The position numbers and the translations under genes are program-made. Shown piece after piece: positions 19,503 through 29,389 of a DNA stretch of 64,000 bases. Location of the stretch: the NCBI RefSeq assembly GCF_016918015.1, contig NZ_JAERMK010000001.1, positions 262,795-326,794 of the forward strand, in the 5' to 3' direction. Each line of letters starts with the position of its first letter. Positions within the stretch are counted from its first letter, which is position 1. Source of the DNA: Glycomyces sp. YM15 (GTDB lineage Bacteria; Actinomycetota; Actinomycetes; Mycobacteriales; Micromonosporaceae). Under the pieces are notes generated by a model. It was not told the origin of the DNA, searched no databases, and worked only from the letters and a program-made list of their open reading frames with translations.

Positions 19503-20161
19503 GAGGTTTCCTTCGCGAGGCCGAGCATGTCCAGTACGTCGTCGTCGAGCCCGTCGATCGCGACTTCGTGCTCGCGGTTCGCCTCCCAGTCTTCGCGGGA
19601 GAGCCGCCAGCGCTGTTCCGTGCGGCGGATGCCTTGCACCACAGGGAGTTTGATGCCGTCCTCGCGGTAGCCGAGGCTGCGTGAGACACCGGCAGAGGCG
19701 GCATTGCCGTCGTATGAGCCGCTGGTCGCGTAGTCCGCGCCGAGTCCGGCGAACGCGAAGTGGAGGACGGCCGCGCGCATTTCCTTGCCGAGTCCCTTGC
19801 CCTGGTGGGCGCGGCCGATCCATGAGCCGGTGCTGACCTCGCGCGTGGCGGCGAATTCCTGGCCCTTGATGTCCTGCACACCGATCGGTTCGCCCTCGTG
19901 GAAGACGTAGAACGGGAGCGTCCAGCCCTGCTCGTCCCAGCGTCCGATCGCACGGTGGTACCAGAGGGCGACGCCGCGGGCGACCGCCTTGGGACTGCCC
20001 GCGGTCCACGGGATGCCGAACGGCATGAATCCGGGGTCGTGGACACCGGCCACGGCTACATCGGCCAGGGCGGCGATCTCGTCGAAGGTCGCGGGCAGGC
20101 GCAGTTCGAGGCGTTCGGTCCTGAGGCGCAGCCGGTAGATCGGCAAGTGGTCGGCGAGCAT
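19499..20161 (-). CDS. GNAT-family N-acetyltransferase, first of a tandem pair
   Basis: A 220-residue acetyltransferase of the Acetyltransf_3/RimJ-like group. It shares with its downstream paralogue the N-terminal YRLRLRTERLELRLP, the CoA loop region IGRAHQGKGLGKEMRAAVL and the LGYREDG acceptor region. ATG 20161 has GGAAGAAT upstream; longer in-frame versions run into the intergenic region. Divergent from the ArsR-like regulator 117 nt away, whose operator-like repeats at 20234-20260 may control both directions. Confidence 0.9.
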   Translation of the reverse strand: MLADHLPIYRLRLRTERLELRLPATFDEIAALADVAVAGVHDPGFMPFGIPWTAGSPKAVARGVALWYHRAIGRWDEQGWTLPFYVFHEGEPIGVQDIKGQEFAATREVSTGSWIGRAHQGKGLGKEMRAAVLHFAFAGLGADYATSGSYDGNAASAGVSRSLGYREDGIKLPVVQGIRRTEQRWRLSREDWEANREHEVAIDGLDDDVLDMLGLAKETS

Positions 20162-20233
20162 GGGGCAGATTCTTCCGGTCGGCGCGGGGCCGGGCAATCG
20201 GATTACCTGCCGGGCCGGGGTTTGCAGTTGCCG

Positions 20234-20260
20234 CTGACATGTGTCAGAATTTCCTGACAT
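20234..20260. promoter_or_regulatory. TGACA/TGTCA repeats upstream of arsR-like gene
   Basis: CTGACATGTGTCAG (20234-20247, 6-2-6 dyad) is followed by a third CCTGACAT at 20253-20260. The set ends 19 nt before the ArsR-like start codon, so bound protein would block the promoter or ribosome entry. The TGACATGT core also appears in the palindromes at 4103-4128. Confidence 0.55.
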
Positions 20261-20278
20261 ACGACAAGGATGGTTTTC

Positions 20279-20665
20279 ATGGAGTCCGAGGAGTTGACCG
20301 GCGCGGCCCTGCTCGCGGCCTGCTCGGCCCTGGCGAACCCGCACCGGCTGCGCATTCTGGGCGCGCTCGCGGACGGGAGGCAGTACGTGAGCCTCCTGGC
20401 CCGCCAGCTCGGGATGAGTCGCCCGCTGCTCCACATGCACCTGCAGAAGCTCCAGGCCGCGGGCCTGGTGAGGGGTTCGCTGGAGCTCTCGGAGGACGGC
20501 AAGGCCGTCAAGTACTTCGAGGCGGTCCCGTTCGCCCTGGAGATCACGCCGCAGATCGTGAAGTCGGCGCTGCCGACCCTGCCCGAGACCGACCCGAGAA
20601 GGGAAACCTCGTTATGCCCACTGAACAAGCCGGGATGCTGTTCGTCTTCGGATTCTTCCTGCTGA
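20279..20665 (+). CDS. ArsR-like winged-helix regulator
   Basis: A 128-residue winged helix-turn-helix protein. Residues about 15-85 show the ArsR/HTH_20 fold: LANPHRLRILGALADG, then LARQLGMSRPLLHMHLQKLQAAGLV as recognition helix and the wing SLELSEDGKAVKYFEAVP. No metal-binding CVC motif is seen; the C-terminal CC and C residues lie in a region overlapped by the next gene and may not be meaningful. ATG 20279 is preferred to ATG 20270 because AAGGA is better spaced. It overlaps the following membrane-protein gene by 52 nt, implying coupled expression. Confidence 0.85.
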   Translation: MESEELTGAALLAACSALANPHRLRILGALADGRQYVSLLARQLGMSRPLLHMHLQKLQAAGLVRGSLELSEDGKAVKYFEAVPFALEITPQIVKSALPTLPETDPRRETSLCPLNKPGCCSSSDSSC

Positions 20666-20859
20666 TCGTGGTGGTGATCGTCGCGGTCATCTTCTACTTC
20701 GCCACCACCGCGAAGGCCAAGGCCTCCGCCGCCCGCGAGGAGGGCTACCGCGAGCTCGCGGCCAAGGCCAATCTGGACGCGGCCGAGGTCAAGGCTTCGC
20801 TCGCGGAGATCAAGGGCCGCTTGGCGTCCGTGGAGCGGATGCTCAAAGAGGTCGACTGA
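20614..20859 (+). CDS. small membrane-anchored coiled-coil protein
   Basis: An 81-residue protein with one strong transmembrane helix (about residues 8-31, LFVFGFFLLIVVVIVAVIFYFATT) and a charged, Ala-rich helical tail with heptad character (AEVKASLAEIKGRLASVERMLKEV). The start ATG 20614 has AGAAGGG ten bases upstream and lies inside the 3' end of the ArsR-like gene. The pairing suggests that the regulator controls or is tied to this envelope protein. Family not recognised. Confidence 0.8.
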   Translation: MPTEQAGMLFVFGFFLLIVVVIVAVIFYFATTAKAKASAAREEGYRELAAKANLDAAEVKASLAEIKGRLASVERMLKEVD

Positions 20860-20931
20860 CGCCGCGAGCGCCGTGCGAAGAATTCGCGTGAATCGCGGTT
20901 AGGGCGCGCCCGATACGGCACCCTCGGACGC

Positions 20932-23316
20932 ATGGACACGACCCGATCCGGCCTCGCCACAGCGCCTTTGACCGACGACGAGCTGGCCCGCATCGACGCC
21001 TACTGGCGGGCCGCGAACTACCTCACGGTCGGCCAGATCTACCTGCTCGACAATCCCCTGCTCCGGGAGCCGCTGCGCCCCGAGCACGTCAAGCCGCGCC
21101 TGCTCGGCCACTGGGGCACCAGTCCCGGCCTGAGCCTCATCTACGCGCACCTGAACCGCTGCATCGCCGCCCGCGACCTCGACATGATCTACGTGACCGG
21201 GCCCGGTCACGGCGGTCCCGCGATCGTCGCCAACACCTGGCTCGAGGGCACCTACCCGGAACTGCACCCTTCGGTGAACCACTCCGAAGAGGGCATGAAG
21301 CGGCTCTTCCGCCAGTTCTCCTTCCCCGGCGGCATTCCTTCGCACGTGGCCGCCGACGTGCCCGGCTCGATCCACGAGGGCGGCGAACTCGGTTACGCGC
21401 TCTCACACGCGTACGGGGCCGCGTTCGACAACCCCGAGCTGACGGTGGCGTGCGTCGTGGGCGACGGCGAGGCCGAGACCGGCCCGATGGCCGGCTCGTG
21501 GTTCTCGAACGTGTTCCTCAACCCCGTCACCGATGGCACGGTCCTGCCGATCCTGCACCTCAACGGCTACAAGATCGCCAACCCGACGATCTTCGCGCGC
21601 ATCTCCGACGAGGACCGGATGTCGTTCTTCCGCGGCGTCGGCTACGAGCCGTTCATGGTGGAGGGCAGCGACCCCGCGAGCGTCCACCAGCAGCTGGCGG
21701 CCACATTCGACGCCTGCTTCGACCGGATAGCCGAGATCCGCGCCGACGCGCGCCGGAACGTGAACGGGCAGCCGGTGCGGCCGCACTGGCCGATGGTCGT
21801 CCTCCGGACTCCGAAGGGATGGACCGGACCCGACGAAGTGGACGGTGTTCCCGTCGAGGGCACGTGGCGGGCCCACCAGGTGCCGCTCGCGGCGGTGCGC
21901 ACCAACCCCGACCACTTGGCGATGCTCGAGGAGTGGATGCGCTCGTACCGGCCCGAGGAGCTGTTCGACGCCATGGGCGGGCCCGCGCCCGAACTGCTCG
22001 ACCTCCATCCGCAGGGGGCGCGGCGCATGAGCGCCAACCCGCACGCCAACGGCGGCCTGCTGCTGCGCGACCTGGTGCTGCCCGACTACCGCGAATACGG
22101 CCTGAAGGTCGAGGGCCACGGCCGCACCGTCGGCGAGGCCACCCGGGTTCTCGGCAGGTGGATCCGGGACGTCATCGGCGCCAACCCGGACCGGTTCCGC
22201 CTCTTCGGGCCCGACGAGGTCGCCTCGAACCGGCTCGACGCGGCGTTCGAGACCACCGATCGGCAGTGGACGGCCGAGATCCTGCCGACGGACGAGCACC
22301 AGGCCCCGCACGGGCGGGTCATGGAGGCGCTCTCGGAGCACCTGTGCCAGGGCTGGCTCGAGGGCTATCTGCTCACCGGCCGGCACGGGCTGTTCACCAG
22401 CTACGAGGCGTTCATCCACATCGTCGACTCGATGTTCAACCAGCACGCGAAGTGGCTCAAGACCACCAACGGCATCCCGTGGCGCCGGCCGATCGCCTCG
22501 CTCAACTACCTCTTGTCGAGCCACGTGTGGCGCCAGGACCACAACGGCTTCTCGCACCAGGACCCCGGGTTCATCGACCACGTCATGAACAAGAAGGCCG
22601 AGGTCGTGCGGGTCTACCTGCCGCCGGACGCCAACACGCTCCTGTCCATCATGGACCACTGCCTGCGCGGCCGCCAGTACGTGAACGTCGTGGTCGCCGG
22701 GAAGCAGCCCACGCTGCAGTACACGGGCATGGACGAGGCCGTGCGCCACTGCGAACGGGGCCTCGGCATCTGGGAGTGGGCCTCCACCGACGACGGGCAG
22801 TCACCGGACGTCGTGCTCGCCTGCGCCGGCGATGCGCCCACATTGGAGGTGCTGGCCGCGGCGGACCTGCTGCGCCAAGCCCTGCCCCGGCTCAAGGTCC
22901 GCGTCGTCAACGTCGTCGACCTCATGCGGCTCCAACCCGACTCCGAGCACCCGCACGGCCTCGGCGACCGCCAGTTCGACACGATCTTCACCGCCGACAA
23001 GCCGGTGCTGTTCGCCTTCCACGGCTATCCGATGCTCATCCACCGGCTCACCTACCGACGCCGGAACCACGAGAACCTCCACGTGCGCGGCTACAAGGAG
23101 GAGGGCACCACGACCACGCCGTTCGACATGGTCATGCTCAACGACCTCGACCGGTACCGCCTCGTCATGGACGTCATCGACCGCGTGCCCGGCCTCGGCC
23201 AGAACGCGGCGGGCCTGCGGCAGCGGATGGTCGACGCCCGGCACGCCGCCCGCGAGCACACCCGCATCTACGGCGAGGACCTGCCCGCGGTGGCCGAATG
23301 GCAGTGGCCGCACTAG
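20932..23316 (+). CDS. xfp: xylulose-5-phosphate/fructose-6-phosphate phosphoketolase
   Basis: A 794-residue thiamine-diphosphate phosphoketolase that splits xylulose 5-phosphate or fructose 6-phosphate with phosphate to give acetyl phosphate plus glyceraldehyde 3-phosphate or erythrose 4-phosphate. Family hallmarks are [51 protein letters not shown] (ThDP/Mg motif) and [17 protein letters not shown]. Length is normal. The ATG at 20932 has only a weak upstream purine stretch. Its product acetyl phosphate is the substrate of AckA encoded at 9.4 kb, so together they form a phosphoketolase-acetate route yielding ATP. Confidence 0.97.
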   Translation: MDTTRSGLATAPLTDDELARIDAYWRAANYLTVGQIYLLDNPLLREPLRPEHVKPRLLGHWGTSPGLSLIYAHLNRCIAARDLDMIYVTGPGHGGPAIVANTWLEGTYPELHPSVNHSEEGMKRLFRQFSFPGGIPSHVAADVPGSIHEGGELGYALSHAYGAAFDNPELTVACVVGDGEAETGPMAGSWFSNVFLNPVTDGTVLPILHLNGYKIANPTIFARISDEDRMSFFRGVGYEPFMVEGSDPASVHQQLAATFDACFDRIAEIRADARRNVNGQPVRPHWPMVVLRTPKGWTGPDEVDGVPVEGTWRAHQVPLAAVRTNPDHLAMLEEWMRSYRPEELFDAMGGPAPELLDLHPQGARRMSANPHANGGLLLRDLVLPDYREYGLKVEGHGRTVGEATRVLGRWIRDVIGANPDRFRLFGPDEVASNRLDAAFETTDRQWTAEILPTDEHQAPHGRVMEALSEHLCQGWLEGYLLTGRHGLFTSYEAFIHIVDSMFNQHAKWLKTTNGIPWRRPIASLNYLLSSHVWRQDHNGFSHQDPGFIDHVMNKKAEVVRVYLPPDANTLLSIMDHCLRGRQYVNVVVAGKQPTLQYTGMDEAVRHCERGLGIWEWASTDDGQSPDVVLACAGDAPTLEVLAAADLLRQALPRLKVRVVNVVDLMRLQPDSEHPHGLGDRQFDTIFTADKPVLFAFHGYPMLIHRLTYRRRNHENLHVRGYKEEGTTTTPFDMVMLNDLDRYRLVMDVIDRVPGLGQNAAGLRQRMVDARHAAREHTRIYGEDLPAVAEWQWPH

Positions 23317-23355
23317 ACGGATACCGAAGCGGCGCAGCCGGATCCGTCCAACGGC

Positions 23356-23386
23356 TTGACACGAGGTGAACACGCTTCGTTAGTCT
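23356..23386 (+). promoter_or_regulatory. candidate promoter of DUF4188 gene
   Basis: A consensus TTGACA (23356-23361) and TAGTCT (23381-23386) are separated by 19 bp, upstream of the GGGAGG ribosome binding site of the DUF4188 gene. The spacing is one or two bases long, so the pairing is tentative. Confidence 0.45.
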
Positions 23387-23427
23387 CTGAGGGGAGGCAT
23401 GCTCGCAACCCCTTGGGAGGACTGCAC

Positions 23428-23910
23428 GTGGCGAAGGTCAGGCCCGGTCGCGTCGTGGTCGACTACGGCGAGGACCTCGTGGTCTTCACGGTCGGCATGC
23501 GGATCAACAAGTTCTGGAGATTCCGCAAGTGGGTGCCGGTGTTCGCGTCGATGCCGAAGATGCTCCGCGAACTCCAAGCCGAGCCCGACCTCGGTCTGCT
23601 CGACTCGCGCACCATGATCGGCGGCCGCGTGATCATGGTCGTCCAGTACTGGCGCAGCGAAGAGCACCTGGAGCGCTACGCGCACTCGCAGGCGCACGCC
23701 CACCGCGGCTTCTGGAAGTGGTTCAACCGCAACGTGAAGAGCAACGGCGAGGTCGGCCTGTGGCACGAGCTCTACAAGGTCCGCGCCGGCGACTACGACA
23801 CCTCGTACATCAACATGCCGCCGTACGGCCTCGCCCGCGCCACCAAGGAGCGGGACGCGACCCGCACCGACCCCGACGACCACGACCACTCGGCGGGCAC
23901 GGCCGCCTAG
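23428..23910 (+). CDS. DUF4188 family protein (putative monooxygenase-like)
   Basis: A 160-residue member of the DUF4188 family, dimeric alpha-beta barrel-like proteins sometimes annotated as monooxygenase. Recognisable blocks: VVFTVGMRINKFWRFRKWVPVF, MPKMLRELQ, VQYWRSEEHLERYAHS and GLWHELYKVRAGDYDTSYINMPPYGL. GTG 23428 follows GGGAGGAC at the right distance. Biochemical function of the family is not established to my knowledge. Its stop TAG shares the four bases CTAG with the stop of the convergent phosphotransferase gene. Confidence 0.85.
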   Translation: MAKVRPGRVVVDYGEDLVVFTVGMRINKFWRFRKWVPVFASMPKMLRELQAEPDLGLLDSRTMIGGRVIMVVQYWRSEEHLERYAHSQAHAHRGFWKWFNRNVKSNGEVGLWHELYKVRAGDYDTSYINMPPYGLARATKERDATRTDPDDHDHSAGTAA

Positions 23911-24881
23911 GACTCCAGCAGCGCGAGGTTCTTGAGCAGGCTCTCGGTCGACCAGCCGCGCTGGTGCGACGTCTGCTCCTCGTCGAAGCCGCGCACCTCG
24001 CATTCGGCGATGAGGATGAGCATCAGGTAGACCCGGTAGAGGGCGAGCCGCCGCTCCTCCCCCGCGGTCATCGCCCGGCCCAGGAATCCTTCGACGGAGG
24101 CGGCCTGCTCGTCCTCGGCGCCGAACGCCAGCGAGACGATCTCGGCGATCGGATCCCCGTAGAAGGCCCGCTCGCCGTCGATGAACGCCTCGACGCGCCA
24201 ACCGGACTCGTCCCGCTCCACGAAGACGTTGCCGTCCCACAGGTCGAAGTGGACGAGCGCCGGCCGGGTCACCTCGTCGAGCAGCTCGTGCTCGGCGGCG
24301 ACGATCGCGGCGATCTCCTCGGCCGGTCGCGGCAGCGGCGAGCCGTTCTCGGCGATGTCGGCGAGGACGTCGTCGATCATCGCCTGGAACGACGCCGACC
24401 AGGAGTCGGCGACCGTGCGACCGCTCTTGCGCGGGTAGCCGAACCGCTCCCCGGTGACCGTGGCGAAACGCGCGCTCAAGGCCCCGATCTCCCGTCGCAG
24501 CGCCAGGAAGTCCTCTTCGGAGATCTCGTCGCGGGCCCTGGGCAGCACGGTGCCCTTGAGCCGGTCGATGATCATCACGCCCCCTTCGGGGTCGCCGTAG
24601 TGGAGCGCCGGCATCGGCACGCCCGCGGCGAGGCCGCGTTCGAAGCATTCGATCTCGGTCGCCATGAGGTCGACCTCGTAGCGCAGCAGCTTGTGCTCCT
24701 TGCCCGGGGCGACCTTGACGACCACATGGCGGCCGTCGGCGAGCGCCAATGCGTGCGCGGCGTTGAAGAACCCGTCCTTGAACTCTTCATGGCCGACGAC
24801 CTCGACCGGTCCCGGGAGGTGCTTCCGGGCGAGCTCCTCGACGTCGGCGCGGTCGAGCTTGGGGCGAATCGCGATTTCCAT
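23907..24881 (-). CDS. APH-family phosphotransferase
   Basis: A 324-residue kinase-fold protein of the aminoglycoside phosphotransferase/choline kinase superfamily (PF01636). The catalytic loop LVHFDLWDGNVFV supplies HxDxxxxN, and the metal-binding aspartate motif is AFIDGERAFYGDP. The ATP lysine is in HVVVKVAPG. The start ATG 24881 is internal to a longer frame and has no strong ribosome binding site, so it is uncertain. The substrate could be a sugar, amine or small antibiotic; nothing nearby decides this. Tail-to-tail with the DUF4188 gene, sharing CTAG. Confidence 0.88.
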   Translation of the reverse strand: MEIAIRPKLDRADVEELARKHLPGPVEVVGHEEFKDGFFNAAHALALADGRHVVVKVAPGKEHKLLRYEVDLMATEIECFERGLAAGVPMPALHYGDPEGGVMIIDRLKGTVLPRARDEISEEDFLALRREIGALSARFATVTGERFGYPRKSGRTVADSWSASFQAMIDDVLADIAENGSPLPRPAEEIAAIVAAEHELLDEVTRPALVHFDLWDGNVFVERDESGWRVEAFIDGERAFYGDPIAEIVSLAFGAEDEQAASVEGFLGRAMTAGEERRLALYRVYLMLILIAECEVRGFDEEQTSHQRGWSTESLLKNLALLES

Positions 24882-25140
24882 CGGATCAGTCTGCGGCGGC
24901 GAGCGACTCCGGCGCAAGCGGGAAACCATGGCGCTCTTGCCTGGTGGGACGCGGGCGCACAGCGTGGAAGACCGGCTGTGGTCGAGCCGCGGGGCTCACG
25001 TCGAGGAGCGAGCGGCCGGTGCGGAGGTTCGGCAAGGACGACCTGGTGAACCACGCCCGGGACCCGCCACCGCGCGGCAATGCCGTGTGATCTGGGACAC
25101 GGCAGAAATATTCGGATCCGGCCGGGTGTCGTACAGGTCG

Positions 25141-25167
25141 TTAGCACTCTCCACCACCGAGTGCTAA
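25141..25167 (+). promoter_or_regulatory. CIRCE element (HrcA operator)
   Basis: A perfect CIRCE inverted repeat: TTAGCACTC (25141-25149), nine-base spacer, GAGTGCTAA (25159-25167). It ends 23 nt before the hsp20 start codon. CIRCE is the established binding site of the heat-shock repressor HrcA. No hrcA gene is in the window, so the repressor must act in trans. Confidence 0.97.
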
Positions 25168-25190
25168 TCCTGAGGAAGGAGACAGCCACC

Positions 25191-25670
25191 ATGATCGTTC
25201 GCTACCAGCACCCTTACGCGGCGTTCCGGCAGTTCGACCGCGAATTCGAGCGGCTCGTCCGAGCCGGTTTCGGCCGGGGCTCGACCCAGTATTCGCTGCG
25301 CGCCGACGTCTACACCGAAGGCGAGGACCTCGTGGTCACCGCCGCCGTCCCGGGCGTGAGCCCTGAGGACGTCACCGTCGAGCTCGAAGGCCGACGCCTC
25401 TCGATCACGGCTGAGCGCCGCCAGCGCGAAGCCGCCGAGGGCGACCGCTACCTCGTTCGCGGACTCGCCGGGGGTTCGTTCCGCCGCGAGTTCCAGCTCC
25501 GCGAGGGCATCACCGCCGACCAGCTCAGTGCGGAGGTCGCCGACGGCATCCTGACGATTCGCATCTCGGGCGCCGTCAAGCCGGCCCCGCAGGCCCAGCG
25601 CATCCCGATCAAGGGCGTCGAGCCCAAGGCCGAGATCGAGGGCGAGGCGACGTCCGAGGACGCCGAGTAA
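25191..25670 (+). CDS. hsp20: small heat shock protein, Hsp20/alpha-crystallin
   Basis: A 159-residue Hsp20 chaperone. The alpha-crystallin domain covers about residues 35-130 (LRADVYTEGEDLVVTAAVPGVSPEDVTVELEGR ... ADGILTIRIS), with the C-terminal IPI-like anchoring motif RIPIKG. ATG 25191 follows GAGGAAGGAGA. A perfect CIRCE sits immediately upstream, so it is expected to be heat-induced through HrcA. It is a holdase preventing protein aggregation. A G/C hairpin follows the stop. Confidence 0.97.
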   Translation: MIVRYQHPYAAFRQFDREFERLVRAGFGRGSTQYSLRADVYTEGEDLVVTAAVPGVSPEDVTVELEGRRLSITAERRQREAAEGDRYLVRGLAGGSFRREFQLREGITADQLSAEVADGILTIRISGAVKPAPQAQRIPIKGVEPKAEIEGEATSEDAE

Positions 25671-25687
25671 GCACGCGCCGAAGCCGA

Positions 25688-25712
25688 CGGCCCCGGGGTC
25701 TCCCCGGGGCCG
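25688..25712 (+). terminator. hairpin terminator of hsp20
   Basis: CGGCCCCGGGG tct CCCCGGGGCCG is a perfect 11-bp stem 17 nt after the hsp20 stop. Confidence 0.75.
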
Positions 25713-25886
25713 TTCGCGCGTCCCCTGAAGATCTCAGCGGTGCGCCGCGCCGTCGGTCTCGGCCGTTTCGCGCGGGTCGGCGGTGAACCGCTCGATCGCC
25801 GCAGCGCGTTCGTCGCCGCCTCGTACGCGGTTTCGCCGGACGTCCTCCAATTGAGAGGAGACACTAACGGCGAGGAGATCGGTGCG

Positions 25887-28607
<2,721 letters not shown>

Positions 28608-28624
28608 TCGGTATCGACGGTGAC

Positions 28625-28660
28625 GCCCACCGGCGGGCCGGAGCGGGCCCGCCGGTGGGC
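28625..28660 (+). terminator. strong hairpin terminator of ppdK
   Basis: GCCCACCGGCGGGCC and its near-perfect complement form a long G/C stem starting 18 nt after the ppdK stop. Confidence 0.75.
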
Positions 28661-28699
28661 GGCCGGGCCGGCCGCCGCACCTCGGTGACCGCACAGGGA

Positions 28700-28727
28700 A
28701 AGGGACGGACCTGCCGGTCCGCCCCTT
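28700..28727 (-). terminator. terminator of universal stress protein gene
   Basis: AAGGG-a-CGGACC / GGTCCG-c-CCCTT forms a hairpin 10 nt beyond the stop of the minus-strand USP gene. Confidence 0.6.
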
Positions 28728-28737
28728 CGACGTGCGT

Positions 28738-29175
28738 TTACTCCGCGGCCCTGATCACCACGACGGGGCAGGCGGCATGCGTGACGCAGTGCAGGCTGAC
28801 CGAGCCGAGAAGGGTCCCGGCCAGGCCGCCTCGGCCCCGGCTGCCGACCACCAGCAGGTCGGCCTCCTTCGAGCGCTCGACCAGCGCCTTGGGCGGGTAT
28901 CCCATCTCGGCCACGGGAACGACCACCGGGGCGGTCCGGTCGCCGAGGACCTCGGCGACCGATCCCTTCAGGGCCCGCTCGGCCGTCTCCGCGAAGCGCT
29001 CACCGGGGACGACCTCCACCGGTGTCCCGTAGGTGGTCGGGATCTGCCAGGCGTGGAGCGCTTCGACCTCGGCCCCGGTGCGCTCGGCGTACGCGATCGC
29101 CCACCGCAGTGCCTCCAGCGAAGCGGGCGAGCCGTCGATGCCGACCACGACCCGTTCGCTCTTGTTCTCCACCAT
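28738..29175 (-). CDS. universal stress protein UspA family (copy 1)
   Basis: A 145-residue single-domain universal stress protein. It shows the start strand RVVVGIDGSPASLEAL and the ATP-binding G-2x-G-9x-G-(S/T) motif as VVGSRGRGGLAGTLLGSVS near the C-terminus, so it is probably an ATP-binding USP. ATG 29175 follows AAGGAGA. It is divergent from the P-type ATPase; the 214-nt gap contains a DosR-like palindrome (29254-29270). Role: energy or oxygen stress survival (family knowledge plus inference). Confidence 0.94.
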   Translation of the reverse strand: MVENKSERVVVGIDGSPASLEALRWAIAYAERTGAEVEALHAWQIPTTYGTPVEVVPGERFAETAERALKGSVAEVLGDRTAPVVVPVAEMGYPPKALVERSKEADLLVVGSRGRGGLAGTLLGSVSLHCVTHAACPVVVIRAAE

Positions 29176-29253
29176 CGTTGTCTCCTTACTCGCTCGTTGG
29201 ATGCAATCTATGCGGGGCCTGAGGCTCCGGCGAGGGACGATCGCGATCCGGAT

Positions 29254-29270
29254 CGGGACCATCGTCCCTG
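29254..29270. promoter_or_regulatory. DosR/OsdR-like box 1
   Basis: CGGGACCATCGTCCCTG carries the dyad GGGAC-catc-GTCCC, closely resembling the DosR/DevR consensus core GGGACTNNAGTCCC. It sits between the divergent USP (start 29175) and P-type ATPase (start 29390) genes. A 17-base relative differing at two positions occurs at 32821-32837. Confidence 0.6.
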
Positions 29271-29389
29271 ATGAACCGCTTTCCAGTCGTTCAAGCTGAC
29301 AACATGAGCGAATCGAGACGAACAGCGCGAGACGGGTCGCGACGGCGCCCGGAGATCGGAACCGCCCCGGACCGCATTCGGGATCTCCC

